Assembly (NCBI GenBank): GCA_011037195.1
Contig: JAAEAF010002747.1
Span: 65,913-129,912, forward strand
Direction of reading: 5' to 3'
DNA from: Triatoma infestans
Taxonomy: Eukaryota; Arthropoda; Insecta; Hemiptera; Reduviidae
Length of the DNA: 64,000 nt
Positions 33,811 through 44,545 of the stretch are shown piece after piece. The stretch's first letter is position 1. Each line of letters begins with the position of its first letter. The notes under the pieces were generated by a model, which was given only the letters and a program-made list of their open reading frames with translations, made no database searches and was not told the origin of the DNA. A program made the translations under genes and the position numbers.

Positions 33811-34494
33811 AGATGGAGGGTCCTTTGCTATAGGGAGTTGGAGGGAGAGGGAAAGAAAAGAAAGGACGGGAAAATTATGGTAGTGATAAACGGAATAAGG
33901 AGGATAATAACAATAATAATAGTTCGGGAAAATAATAGTATTAAAAATAACAAACAGAAATTATAAGGATGGTGTTAGGAATGAGTGATCAGGGCTATTA
34001 TTAATAATAGTATTAAAATTAATAATATTAATTGATAACCAATAATAAAAAATAAAAAAAAACAAATAAATAAGGAGGAAGAAAAGAAGAAAAAAGAAAA
34101 AAAAATAGACGAGCGAAAAAAAAAAAAAGGTAGAAAAAGAGAAATGGGTCTCGCTGGGATTGAACCAGCGTCCTGCGAGTTATCAGCCTAGTAACTCTAT
34201 ACGCACGGCCACTGCTGTCGTGCCGGTTGACTATTTAATACTACTTACACTTACTTTTGAGGGATAGAGGACAAACAAACAGACTTGGATTGGCTTAATA
34301 AAACAGTTTTCACCTCTGTATTTTCCAATAAACAAAAAGAAAATTTACAGATACACTTTACAAAGAACAGAAAAAGAAAACAACAAACAAATTACTTACA
34401 TTTATACACAGAGGGAAAAAAGAGTAAAAAAAAACTATCTTCTTCTATAACCAACAAAAGAAATTAAACACTTATAACTATAAATATACACAAA
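33811..34494. other. A-rich retroelement-derived sequence with a tRNA-like segment
   Basis: Purine-rich sequence with poly-A runs (34040-34130). The frame at 34285-34467 (lysine-rich, TEGKKSKKK) may be the decayed end of the ORF1 upstream but has no diagnostic motif. A tRNA-like segment lies at 34143-34227. Confidence 0.4.
34143..34227 (-). ncRNA. tRNA-derived segment (SINE head or degenerate tRNA)
   Basis: On the minus strand GCTGG-TTCAATC-CCAGC forms a perfect T-arm with a good B box (GGTTCAATCCC). Upstream GCAGTGGCCGTGCG resembles a box A/D-arm region. GAGTTA...TAACTC forms a stem in the anticodon-arm position, but with a 9-nt rather than 7-nt loop. The 3' GAGACCC has no matching 5' acceptor strand. 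It is therefore not a functional tRNA; a tRNA-derived SINE head is more likely. Confidence 0.5.
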
Positions 34495-34521
34495 TGGGCA
34501 GTTTTAAGGCAGTCATCTTGC

Positions 34522-34875
34522 TTGAAGGGAACTGATTGGAGAATTCAACAAGACTATTCACTCAAGATTCGTAGGCGAAGGCATAATTTGTTTCGCCTGC
34601 GATGGGAACTCCGTCGATTCAATAGCAACCTCAAGTGTTTCATTAGGTTAGACAAAATAATTGTCAGTGGTATTTTATTCTCCTGGGAAGATTCCATGGG
34701 ACTTACTTACAACGAGGAATTGGGGGCAGCTAAATTAAAAGAGATAGTGGGTCAGGACCTCTCTGTGTTTATCAACGGACTTCTAATGGATCATCCCCGC
34801 AGTGCCACCATGGGAGCCAACCGTTATGTATCACCAGTGCGCAAACAGTCTACATCTACTAAAAATAAAACTTGA
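34522..34875 (+). pseudogene. CR1-like ORF1, C-terminal part
   Basis: 117 codons with no native start (5' truncation). DYSLKIRRRRHNLFRLRWELRR is an RNA-binding-type basic helix. IRLDKIIVSGILFSWED matches the closing 'DKLII-G--F-W' strand of L1-type ORF1 C-terminal domains. It is followed by EELGAAKLKEIVGQDLSVFING and a terminal Ser/Thr/Lys-rich tail. It stops at 34875, 33 bp before the ORF2 frame opens, the compact arrangement expected for ORF1/ORF2. Confidence 0.7.
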
Positions 34876-34908
34876 GAATTATCCGTCTGCCGGCAAAATA
34901 CTACTTCA

Positions 34909-36114
34909 TTGGCAACTTATGGTAATCTGCATAAATTAAATTCTATTAATGTTTTATCCTACAATATTGCAGGCCTTAATAATAAGATAGGAGATTTTTC
35001 GTTTATTTCTTTTATTAAATCTTTTGATATTTTTTTTCTTTTTGAAACTCATGTAATTGATAATGGTAGCTGTTCTGCTTACTTTGATAAATATTTTTCT
35101 GAATTCAATCTTAATTGGATAGCGGCATCAAAACAACATAAATATGGGAGACCTAGTGGAGGGGCTTTATATGGAATTAAAAAGAAATTAAAACAGAGAT
35201 TTAAATTTATAAAAATTGGGGATTCAGTAATAATTTCTTGCGTTAACAGTTGTAGTTCTGAGTATTATATCATTCCCATTTATTTAAATTGCTCTTTCTG
35301 GGAGAAGCAATTTAATGAATTTATTGATTTAATTTCAGAAATATCTGAAGCTGATTTCATTGTAGTGGGTGACACGAACGCTAGAATTGGTTTACTCCAA
35401 GAATTAAGTAATGAGTTGCCTATTGATTCAGAGAAATTTGATTTTATCCGTTGCTCTAAAGACAGTGTGGCAAATGCAAGAGGGAATAAATTTGTTAACA
35501 TATGTGATGAGCACGGCCTGATTATATTGAATGGTCGTTCTAAAAGTGATGCTGAAGGACACTTTACGTATATAGGAGCTCGTGGCAGCTCAGTTATTGA
35601 TTTGTGCTGTGTGTCACTAAATATCCTTCCAAGCATAATCGATTTCTCCATAAAGAGTGAGACATTCTCTGACCATCTTCCAATAACTTTTTCTTTAAAA
35701 TCAGTGGTTGTTGATGAACAAATTTATCCTTTGCCTCCCCAAATAAGGTGGAATAATGGTAACAAGGTTCGTTATCAGGAGTTACTTGTTAATGAGATTC
35801 AGCAATCTATCAATCTTGAACAGTATGGCCCTGAGAATGCCATATCTTTTCTGATTGATTGTATTAAAAAGGCGGCTTTTTGGCATCGAGATCATGATAA
35901 CAAGAAACGGATATTTAAGCAGCCGTGGTATGATTCGAATTGTCACAAAGCAAGAAAAAAATCGCGAAGGTTGTTATATTTTTGTCGTAAGAGTTCATCT
36001 CAAATTGTTAAAAGAGCTTATTTCGAAGCCAATAGTAATTATAAAAAACTAATAACCTCAAAAAAGTCAGAATATTATAGAAACTGTTGGAACGATTTAG
36101 AAGTGTCAAGTTAA
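34909..36114 (+). pseudogene. CR1-like ORF2 part 1: APE endonuclease and linker
   Basis: 401 uninterrupted codons beginning without ATG (TTG). INVLSYNIAGLNNKIGD opens the fold. FFLFETHV carries the catalytic Glu. SGGALYGI, FIVVGDTNARIG (Asp/Asn block, about 35360-35395), DEHGLIILNGRS, HFTYIGARGSSVIDLCC, and FSDHLPITFS (His block, about 35666-35695) complete the endonuclease. FKQPWYDSNCHKARKKSRRLL is the linker before the RT. All catalytic blocks look intact. The RT continues in the +1 frame at 36087 after a one-base change near 36100. Confidence 0.92.
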
Positions 36115-37034
36115 GTAAAGATTTTTGGGATGTTTTTAATGTTTTTCGAAATTCTAATCATATGGTCTATACTGGTATTTCTGCAGGTGAGTGGGTTCTT
36201 CATTTTAGAACATTGCTATGTCCGTCCCGTCCCACTAGCACATTGAATTATTATGCCCCTCCGTTAATTAACTCAGCCGATATGGATCGCTCTTTCATAA
36301 TGGATGAATTGAATATACTCTTAGAGAAAGCCAAAAATAATAAAGCACCAGGAATTGATAGGCTAAGCTATGAATTCTTTAAGAATGCGCCTTTGGAGTA
36401 TCTTGAGCAGCTTCTCCTTGTTTTTAATGAAATTTATGCTACAGGCTGCATTCCTTCTAGCTTCAAAGAATCAATTATTTTCCCAGTATTTAAAAAAGGA
36501 AATATATCTGACGCAAGAAATTTTCGTGGTTTGTCATTTCTGAACTGTATAGGTAAACTATTCTCTGGTCTTCTTTTAAACAGACTGGAAATGTTTGTTA
36601 ACGCAAATAAGATTTTGAAAGAGTGCCAGGCTGGCTTCAGAAAAGGATACTCCACGGCTGACTGTATTTTTGTTTTATATAATTTAATTAAAAAGCGTTT
36701 GTATCAAAGAAGAAAACTTTATGCTTTTTTCGTGGACCTAAGGGCTGCATTCGATACAGTCGATCGTGATGCTCTATATTTGAAACTATATGATCCTGGA
36801 ATCTCTTCAAGATTTGTAACAACTCTGAAAAATATGTTCAGTGGATCGACTTCTTCGGTTTGGACGTCATTTGGTAAAAGCGAATCATTTACTGTAGCTA
36901 GTGGATTAAGGCAAGGTTGCTTACTTAGCCCCCTCCTTTTCGCGTTATGTATAAATGACTTAGAAGATGAATGGGAAAAGGGGATTCAAGAAGGAACCCA
37001 ATTAATTAAGGTTATTCTGTATGCAATGACATAG
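36087..37034 (+). pseudogene. CR1-like ORF2 part 2: reverse transcriptase fingers and palm
   Basis: LEKAKNNKAPGIDRLSYEFF (36325), IIFPVFKKGNISDARNFRGLSF (36475-36535), LKECQAGFRKGYSTADCIF, LYAFFVDLRAAFDTVDRDALY (block A with catalytic Asp, 36718-36780), ASGLRQGCLLSPLLFAL (block B, 36895-36945), INDLEDEW, and VILYA. The next codons should be Asp-Asp but one base is missing after 37025, giving MT then stop. The rest of the domain continues in another frame at 37076. The lesion is a single nucleotide in an otherwise open gene. Confidence 0.93.
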
Positions 37035-37075
37035 TAATCATCGCTGAGAATCCAATCGCTTTACAGAAAAATATC

Positions 37076-38191
37076 TTGAAACTCGAAAAATACTGTGAGA
37101 GGTGGAACCTGAATGTGAATCTCAGCAAAACAAAGGTACTTGCCTTTCGTAATCGAGGTAAGCTTGGAGCTAGAGAGCGTTGGACTTACAGGTCTGAAGA
37201 AATAGAAGTCGTAAACCGTTATGTTTATTTGGGAATGTTGGTAACCCCGCAACTGACTTTAAAGCCACATTTCTTGGAAAAATCCTCTTCAGCAAAACAC
37301 GCCATAAATTATGTATGGAAACGTGCCATAATGCAACCACAGATACCTTTAAAAGCGAAATTTCATATATTTAATGCCGTGTCGCGATCCATACTTTGTT
37401 ATGCAGCCCAAGTGTGGGGATCACAGGAATTTCAGGAAGTAGAAAGGATTCTATGGTTCTTCATAAGAAAGTTGTTTGCTTTGCCAAATTTTACGCCTTC
37501 TTATATTCTTCATTTAGAGACTGGCCTTGAACCTATCTTCTTTCATACTTTGGTTTTAAATAGTCATTACATATATAAAGTGCTAAGTATGGATCAATCA
37601 AGGTTTCCCCGTGTAGTAGCTGAGGAGGTTCAGAGATTAGGCATATCATGGGCTGCGGACTGGGAAAATCTGGCCACTCAAACTGCAGTTACACTGAATT
37701 TCGATAACTCGGAAAGAGAGGTTCTTCCGTCAAAGCTTCAATGTATTATCTCCCGATTGAAGGAAATTTTTGTTTTGAAGCAGAGAGAAAGAGCGCAAGC
37801 GTCCCGCCGTTACAGTATTTATAAGCATCTCAATCATGACGTTAGGAGTGCAAGTCTGATTGGTGAAACGGAGACGCAAAATCGCATTTCGGATATATGG
37901 TGGGTGATAAAGCTAAGAGGGGAACTGCTAAACCTCAATCACAAGCCTTATAATCTTGACGATCAGGAAGAATGCACTCTCCGCAATTACAGGGTGAAGG
38001 AAGACACGGTTCACTTCGTCGCACAATGTCCTATCTTGGCTCCATATCGTTTGTCGGTATTTGGAGAAAGATTTCTCTCGTTTGATTTTTTTTCTTGATT
38101 TGCTGAATGGTCCAGAATGGCCTCGCCTGATTACATATGCCGCTTCTGCTTGGGAATACAGAAAAATAATTAATAATGAATTTAATTACTG
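37076..38191 (+). pseudogene. CR1-like ORF2 part 3: RT thumb and C-terminal domain
   Basis: Open from the YADD frameshift to 38098: EKYCERWNLNVNLSKTKVLAF (primer grip region), YVYLGMLVTPQLTLKPHF, LCYAAQVWGSQEFQEVERIL, then a long C-terminal region ending in ECTLRNYRVKEDTVHFVAQCPIL. The last is the terminal Cys/His motif of this group, with the second Cys replaced (RNY). A frameshift in a T-run at about 38090 shifts the last 31 codons (LDLLNGPEWPRLITYAASAW...) to a stop at 38191. About 500 bp of 3' UTR and the (TTA)n tail follow. Confidence 0.9.
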
Positions 38192-38713
38192 AAGAGCCTC
38201 CATTATATTATTATTTGTTATTGATTGTTTTTATTTTGTTTTCCTGAACTGTACTTCTATTTTATTTTATATATTTTTTTCTTTTCTTTCTCTCTTGTTT
38301 TTTTCTTTCCAATTTTGCAACAATTTACGACTTGTTTATTGAATTTGAAAGAATAATATTTGGTATGTTTTTAATACTTCTCTTTCAAATTTGTTTTATT
38401 TGGCAATCCAGATACTATATAATTTTTTTTATTTTTCACAAGTAATTAATTTTGTTTAATTTGTTTGTTTATCTTTTCGTTACCGTAGAACTATGTTGTT
38501 ATAATATGGTCCTAAAGTTTTTTTACTTGCTACATTGTTATGTAGAAGTTTTTTATGTTGTTTATAAATTTGTACCACAGACCAATCCCCGGCAGACGGA
38601 TTTCCTTGCCGTATTAAGTTTTTGTTTTTTGATAAAAATATGCTTATGTATTTCTTTAATGTACAATTATTTTTGTAATAAACTTATTATTATTATTATT
38701 AAATATACACAAA

Positions 38714-39744
38714 AGAAAAGAGAAAGAACAACAATAAAAAAAAAGAAATAACTATAAAAAAATGAAAACCGAGTGTCACTTGATGAGGAAAAAGGGATAA
38801 AGAACAAAAAAAAAAACTAACTTGTCCCCTTTCTGATTCACTATTTTTTTTGCTGGGAACTTGAACTTTTCGCCGGTATTTTCTTACTTCTTTGAGGTAT
38901 AGATATGAAGGGCAGAAGCTAAGGTTTTGGCTGACTTTGCTTTGATTTAATATTGTCTCCGTTGGTGGATTCGTCACTTTCCAGCCACAACTGCTGGGCA
39001 GTTCCTCGTTCGATCAAAATCCCGTTAAGGGCAAAAAGAATGCTCTATCTATAGGTCGAACGGTGGAAAAATCCGTCACCTTGACGTTGCCACTCATAAG
39101 AAATGATTTCATTTCGGCCTGAAAAACTAACTCACTTATCGTTGCTTCGCGCAACCTTCTCCAGTGTTATACAGTAGCCTTTTTTCCCCTTCTCTGTGCT
39201 CTTCTCAACTTCGTCCGTCCTTCCTTCCTCTTCTGAGTTCCGATTCCAACTCCCCTTTTTCTTTTACCATTAATTTTCCCATTATATTCTATTTTTAAAC
39301 TATACTATTCCTAACCTAATCTAATATACATCCTAAACTAACTTAGCCTATATCTTATCCTAACCTAACTTACGTATAGCCTATCCTAACTTAATCTACA
39401 TCTACATACTACCTTACATTCTACTTTCTTACTTCTAAGGGCCTTATTCTACCTTAACCAACAAAAAAATGGCAAGTCCTCAATACCTCAACTTCATGTT
39501 TCTCTTTAACCGTAATACTGTTGACCATCCACAAAAGAAACCAAGATCTAATAGTTGTCAAGGAAAAACTCAAAAGGCAAGCAGTTCAACAAAGGTACCC
39601 TTCGTTAGATAAAACCGAAACTCCAGTGAAACCATAGATAGAAGGGAGTGCGACGAAATTTTTTGAGGATTTATATAGAGAGAGAGACACATGCACAGAT
39701 AATATGAAATTTGAAGAAATAGGAAAAGAAGAGGTAACTGTGCA
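38714..39744. other. Unassigned; degenerate CCTAA-rich stretch
   Basis: A-rich at first (38714-38815), then mixed sequence with no convincing frame. The minus-strand frame at 38699-38977 shows no motifs. At 39295-39410 degenerate CCTAACCTAA-type words recur (CCTAAC, CCTAAA). They resemble the insect telomere complement CCTAA but are too irregular to call. From about 39470 it may be 5' sequence of the RTE-like RT that follows. Confidence 0.4.
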
Positions 39745-41160
39745 GGATTTCACATAATAAAGTGAAGCAGGTAATCAGCAGCCTAAAGAATGACAAAGCA
39801 CCAAGTAGTGACCAAATAGCGAATGAAGTTTTAAAAGCCTCATTTCCTGTCTTAGGACACTTCTGGACAACTTTATTTAATTTAATCTTAAAAGAAGAGT
39901 ATATTCCAAATCAGTGGGGGCAGTCTCATACTGTACTGCTTTTCAAAAAAGGGGATTCACAGACAATTACCGTCCTGTAAGTTTGACGCCGAGTATAGGT
40001 AAAGTTTTTACTAAACTTCTGCAATTGAGAATGAGGGATATCTTAGAAGCACAGCAGCCAGTCGAGCAAGCGGGTTTTCGTTCTGGAATGTCTACTCTGG
40101 GATACGAACATACTATACAACAGACTATAGGAAAGCATTTGACTGTGTAGAACATACCTTTCTTTTTCCGACTCTAATTGATCAAGGGTGGGTTATGGGT
40201 GGACCAAAAATATGTTAACATTAAGGAAGTTCTACTCAATTAGTGTGGCCAGAATAATTATGGATAAAAAGGGTCCCTTTTTCAGTGTTCAGAGAGGAGT
40301 GAAACAGGGTGACCCCTTATCCCCGACATTATATAATGCTGTACTTGAGGAAGTCTTTAAAGATCTGAGCTGGACTAAGTATGGTATTTATATAGATCGT
40401 AGATAGCTTAACCATCTGCGATTTGCAGATGATGTAGTGCTCTTCGCTAGCTGACATGCTAACTAAAATGATAGTAGAGTTGGAAGTGAGCAGCAAGAAG
40501 GCAGGTTTATTAATAAACGAAAATAAAACAAGGTTGATAACTAATGGTGATGAAAGTGAAGTTACCCTTAATGGTCAAAAATTACAATGGGCCAAGGAAA
40601 TCATCTACTTGGGCCAATTAATCTCTTTTGAGAAAAGAACAGAAAAGGAAGTGAGAAGAAGAATAGGGATAGCGTGGAGGGAATTCTGGACATTGAGATG
40701 TATAATGAAGAACACAACGATAGGCGCGAAGAAAAAAAGGTAAAATACTTGACTCCTCTGTAATACCCTCCTTACTTTATGGTGCTCAAACCTGGAACCT
40801 CACGGAAAAAGTAATAAGAAGGCTGAGAGTGACTCAGGGAGAAATGGAGCGAAGCTTGTTAGGGTAAGAAAAAGTGGACGCCTTAGAAATGAAAATATGA
40901 GGAAGAAGACGAAAAGTGAGGATATAGAGAGAAAAGTTAGACTGATGGTTTGGAAGTGGGCAGGTCATGTGGTATGGCTAGAGAACGACCGGTGGGCAAA
41001 GAGAATAACTAAGTGGGTACCTAACTACAGGAAACGGAAGGTTGACAGACAGAAGAAGAGATGGGCTGACTGGTTGGTGAGTAAGATTGGTCCAAACTGA
41101 ATACAGAAGGCTCAGGATAAAGGCTGTGGCGCACTCAGGGAGAGACCTATGCTCAATAAT
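39745..41160 (+). pseudogene. RTE-like reverse transcriptase fragment with FADD
   Basis: ISSLKNDKAPSSDQIANEVLK (39770), PNQWGQSHTVLLFKKGD (39905-39955), NYRPVSLTPSIGKVFTKLL (39965-40020), EQAGFRSGMSTLGYEHT, then block A is degraded (a frame change at about 40130-40190). VQRGVKQGDPLSPTLYNAVLEEV (block B, about 40289-40356) and LRFADDVVLFA (40419-40450) keep the catalytic pair. IIYLGQLIS and the C-terminal KWAGHVVWLENDRWAKRITKWVP (about 40955-41025) follow. The WAGHVxRM-type C-terminus is typical of RTE-like elements. No endonuclease is present, so it is 5' truncated. Ends in A/T-rich sequence with TTATTATT repeats near 41350. Confidence 0.85.
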
Positions 41161-41431
41161 GGACCTGATTCCATAAATACAGCAAGAAGATGAGATAAAA
41201 GAAGATAAATAAGAAGAAAAAATGTTTAAATTTATTTCAAATTGTCTAGGTATTTAAAATAAATAAATAAAAAATTCAATTAATAAAAAAAAAAAATTCT
41301 TTTGTACTAGTATTATGCATTTATTTTGTAATGGAATCAATAAAGGCTACTTATTATTATCATTATTATTATGTATGAAAGTTAGCCTGAGTGCTAAACA
41401 ATGTCCATAACATCAGCTGTCTGCTTTCTAA

Positions 41432-42050
41432 TTTTTTTTTTTTTGGTAAGTGTTTACAACTCCACGAAATGTTACAATAAGTAAAACAGATATATGTACT
41501 TATATGTGGCGTGGCAGTCGTGAATGGCGGTCATCCAGCGATGAACGCCATTAGTCAACCAGTTGGTCGCGGGGCCAACGGCGCCTCAGCCGTCTTGGAG
41601 GATTAGAGGGGAGTGTTGTTGTGAAGAGGTTAGGTGCTAAAGGATTAGGATGTGATGTTAAGTTTTGATGAAATTTATTGTAGCGAGTTTTGGCAAGTTC
41701 AGAGATGAGATGAATGGAATGTTGAGATCTGTGTGTATAGTATGAAAAGGGAGCGTTTAATAAGCGGCGGAGTATTCTAGATTGAATTGTTTGTAGTGTG
41801 TTGATGATGGATCTTTTAGCCGTTCCGTAAAGCTCAAGTCCATAAGTCCATGCAAATAGAGATGTATACAATCGTCGATTATTCTGTAGTGTTAGTTTTG
41901 AGCGTTTGTCAAGTAGTCTAGCTAGAAGTTTGTATCGTTTGTATGGTAGCTCGCTCAGAACGTTTAAGTCTTGTATGGCGGTTTAAAGTTATTCTTTTAT
42001 CTAGGTATAGTCCAAGGTACCGCATATGGTCGGCTGATGGATAGAAATTA
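41432..42050 (-). pseudogene. Jockey ORF2 C-terminus and 3' end, minus strand
   Basis: On the minus strand: RYLGLYLDKRITLNRH (about 42020-41970), a frameshift near 41945, LLARLLDKRSKLTL, then LYTSLFAWTYGLELYGTAKRS...IQSRILRRLLNAPF, LAKTRYNKFHQNLTSHPNPLA, and a stop at 41551-41553. These are the thumb and C-terminal blocks of Jockey RTs. A T-run at 41432-41444 is the poly(A) tail in this orientation. The element is heavily 5' truncated (only about 600 bp). No target duplication was found. Confidence 0.85.
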
Positions 42051-43529
42051 ATTTAACTTTATGAAAATGTTAATTTAAAAATACTAATTGGAAGAAAATT
42101 TGTCTACTGAAGTTTCAAAACTGCTATATTCAATTCATTTTAATTTTGATGAAACTTACAAGGCAATTTTGAGAGGCAAGACAATTACACTAACTTGCCA
42201 TTCGGGAAAAGATTATGGCATAAACATTTACCTGAATCCATTTTTCCGGCTGATTTTAAAAACTGTTTTTAAAGTGGTGATCATATTCACACAAACAAGT
42301 CGGTTTTGGAAACATTAACACATTAACAAAATTACAAAAATCAATAACCAAATCAATATTTCTGATAATCCAGGTGTTGCATTAGGAAACAACTTTCGTA
42401 TCAAACATCTGTTACTCAAGTTGAACCATCATGTTTCAACGATTTATATTGGCTAGTGATCCTAACGTCTCCACCATAAAATCGCAGAGCTAAAAGTGAT
42501 TTTCCGTTGCAGTTTCTTCAGCCAGTTGCTGTACGCTCTAGAACGGTAATGGGAAAACAAACGTAAGGAAAGTTGTTATAAAATAATGTCAAGGAATTTC
42601 TAAAATAATTTTGAATAAAATGTTGTAAAATTTAGTTTGAAAAGAAAGAGGAAAGAGATAGAAACAAAGGGTAGAGCGTATCTATGTACGTTTGTGGTAA
42701 TAATGTTATGAAAGTACCAGAATAACAATAGGCACAATAGTGATAAATAAACAGGTGCGCGCTCGTTTGTACATAAAGATTAGACAATATGTTTTTGTAG
42801 TTTTGTGATAGATAATTGTTTATATTAATTTTGCATGCATTTCATGTTTATTTATTATCTTCCCTGCACTAACATATTTCTCTCATTAAACTGTATATAT
42901 TCTTATTTATGTAAAGTACTCTTCAAATTTCCTATTACCCTCCGCATTAAAATGCCATGACAAGACACAGATCATTGTAACTTGCATTATATAACACCTT
43001 TACTAAAATACTTAATTTTAAATTGCTTTTCAGTAGACTTTATTTATTATGTACTTATAGTTAAACTTTAACCGTAATTTGTACTCATTTTTCTCTATAA
43101 TACACATACTTCTGTAACCTTATAATCTCCCTATAAACATTCAACCAATGTCGTTTCTGATATAAAAATATCGTTTGTCATCTCTCTACACGAATTGATT
43201 GTAAACCTTACTCTGACAGTGAATGAAAGTCCGAAACCGGTCAGAACCAACAAAATGAAGCACCAACAAATCATCATGTATGTTATCCGGCAGTACGGAC
43301 CCATCCACATATTCAAGCGATTAAATGCTTTACCCAGTTATATTTATTATTATTAACCACTACTAATTCATGTAACTTTCTATAACATAAAACTAGGATA
43401 TCTTGAAATGTTCATTTCTAATATTTTTACTAAACAATTGTCAATTTTAATATTCTCAAGCTAATATGGCATGTTTCAGTTTCCAATCTAATTATAACAA
43501 TCGGAGTATTTTTTATAAATGACGCTTAA
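42051..43529. other. No recognised gene; hammerhead-like remnant
   Basis: AT-rich, unassigned. The frame at 42088-42318 starts at TTG and has no recognisable motif. A second-type hammerhead-like sequence is at 43212-43242. Confidence 0.5.
43212..43242 (+). ncRNA. Degenerate hammerhead-like motif of a second PLE family
   Basis: CTGACAG...GAAAGTCCGAAACCGGTCAGAACC: GAAA, palindromic ACCGGT and the following C are kept, and GAAAGTCC could be the 3' strand of a longer hairpin II. The 5' core box is broken (CTGACAG, not CTGANGA). It is followed by AACAAAATGAAGCACCAAC, a variant of the PLE tail. Probably a decayed relative. Confidence 0.4.
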
Positions 43530-43761
43530 AGAATTAAGGTTGGCCTTTTCATTTGCATACCTTAATCCCCAGACCTGAATACCGTATATAATTTACTTAA
43601 AATTAATGCATCATTCAACTTTCTTTTAGAACTCCATGATCCAAGTTTAGACTTAGAACACAATCCAAATCAGCACCATTTGCTAAATTAGATTCTTCAG
43701 CTATTTTAAACAAACCGGAAATAGAAAAGTGGACTCCTAGATAATTAAAGCAATTTACTAC

Positions 43762-44029
43762 GGATGGGCGTTCACCCATCTTCAGGATGCGTTTTTCAGA
43801 GAGTGCGACAACACAGACTGGCACAGAGCAAATTCAGTTTACACAGAGTGTGGTTACAGATTGTGTAAAGTGAATTTGCTTTGTGCAAGTCTGTGTAATC
43901 GCACTGTCTGAAAAACGCATCCTGTAGATGGGCGACCCCCCGAAACCGGTCGATGACCACAAAATGAAGCAGGCTACCACGGAAAATATCTCTGATGCTT
44001 TCCAGCTCTGCGGAACCAACCACCACAAC
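43762..44029 (+). mobile_element. PLE foldback unit inserted in the RT pseudogene
   Basis: Flanked by TACTAC (43756-43761 and 44030-44035). The left arm on the minus strand reads CGCATCCTGAAGATGGGTG..., truncated inside the hammerhead hairpin II. The right arm on the plus strand carries the complete unit through CCAACCACCACAAC, the family 3' end. The arms share CTGAAAAACGCATCCTG and the 'gtctgtgttgtcgcac' region as inverted repeats around a centre at about 43845-43860. The 3' end coincides with that of the 62729-63075 insertion. Confidence 0.75.
43918..43955 (+). ncRNA. Hammerhead motif with mutated core
   Basis: CATC, CTGTAGA (core A6 changed to T), T, GGGCGACCCCCC (hairpin II loses pairs), GAAA, CCGGT, C, GATG. 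Stem I and helix III are kept. The A6 change hits an invariant catalytic residue, so this copy is predicted inactive. Confidence 0.65.
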
Positions 44030-44545
44030 TACTACTCAATTTTTTGTTCATTGTATCAAATTTTGAACTACTTCTTAGACCTGCCCTTAAGGAATTTAAT
44101 TGTTTTTTTTTTTTGTTTATTTACTTTAAAGCAATTTTCATTTGAGTTTTTTTTTTAGCAGAGATAATTTAGAGTGACGTCCATATTTGAATCTCAAAAA
44201 TCAGGAGGTCATCAGCGTATAATGGCAATAAAATCTCAGTTCAAAGAGATTCTAATTCTATGAGACCCATTTCTAACAAACCCTCTATTTCAGTAATATT
44301 TTAATTAAATAATAATGGACTAAGGGGATCGCCTTAACAGTACGACTTTAGTTATTTCAAAATACTTGGAGAATTTATATCCAACTTTTATTTTTGTTTT
44401 TGCCCCATCATGTAAAGTTTTTACTATTCTCATTATTTTAGACCTGACACCTAATTTGTATAATTTATGCCAAAAACTATTTTGAGGATGGAGTCAAAAG
44501 CTCGTTGAAACTCAACGAATGCAACAAAGAGAAAGCATCTTTATT

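Larger units (their letters stand above)
34495..38699 (+). mobile_element. CR1-like non-LTR retrotransposon, recent insertion
   Basis: Flanked by a 13-bp direct repeat AAATATACACAAA (34482-34494 and 38701-38713). It contains the end of ORF1, a full endonuclease-RT ORF2 and a (TTA)n tail (38684-38699). At 4205 bp it is 5' truncated inside ORF1. ORF2 is open except for a one-nucleotide loss at the YADD codon pair, an overlap/frameshift at 36087-36114, and a frameshift in a T-run at about 38090. It is the best-preserved retroelement in the window. Clade placement within the CR1/Kiri/I assemblage is unresolved by eye. Confidence 0.9.

Noticed and set aside
34143..34227. Functional tRNA gene
   Set aside because: The T-arm is good, but the anticodon loop is 9 nt and no acceptor stem pairs with GAGACCC.
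39295..39410. Telomeric (CCTAA)n array
   Set aside because: CCTAAC words are frequent but irregularly spaced and interrupted, with no phase; not a telomere repeat tract.
42088..42318. 76-codon gene
   Set aside because: TTG start, no motif, no conservation evidence, AT-rich context.
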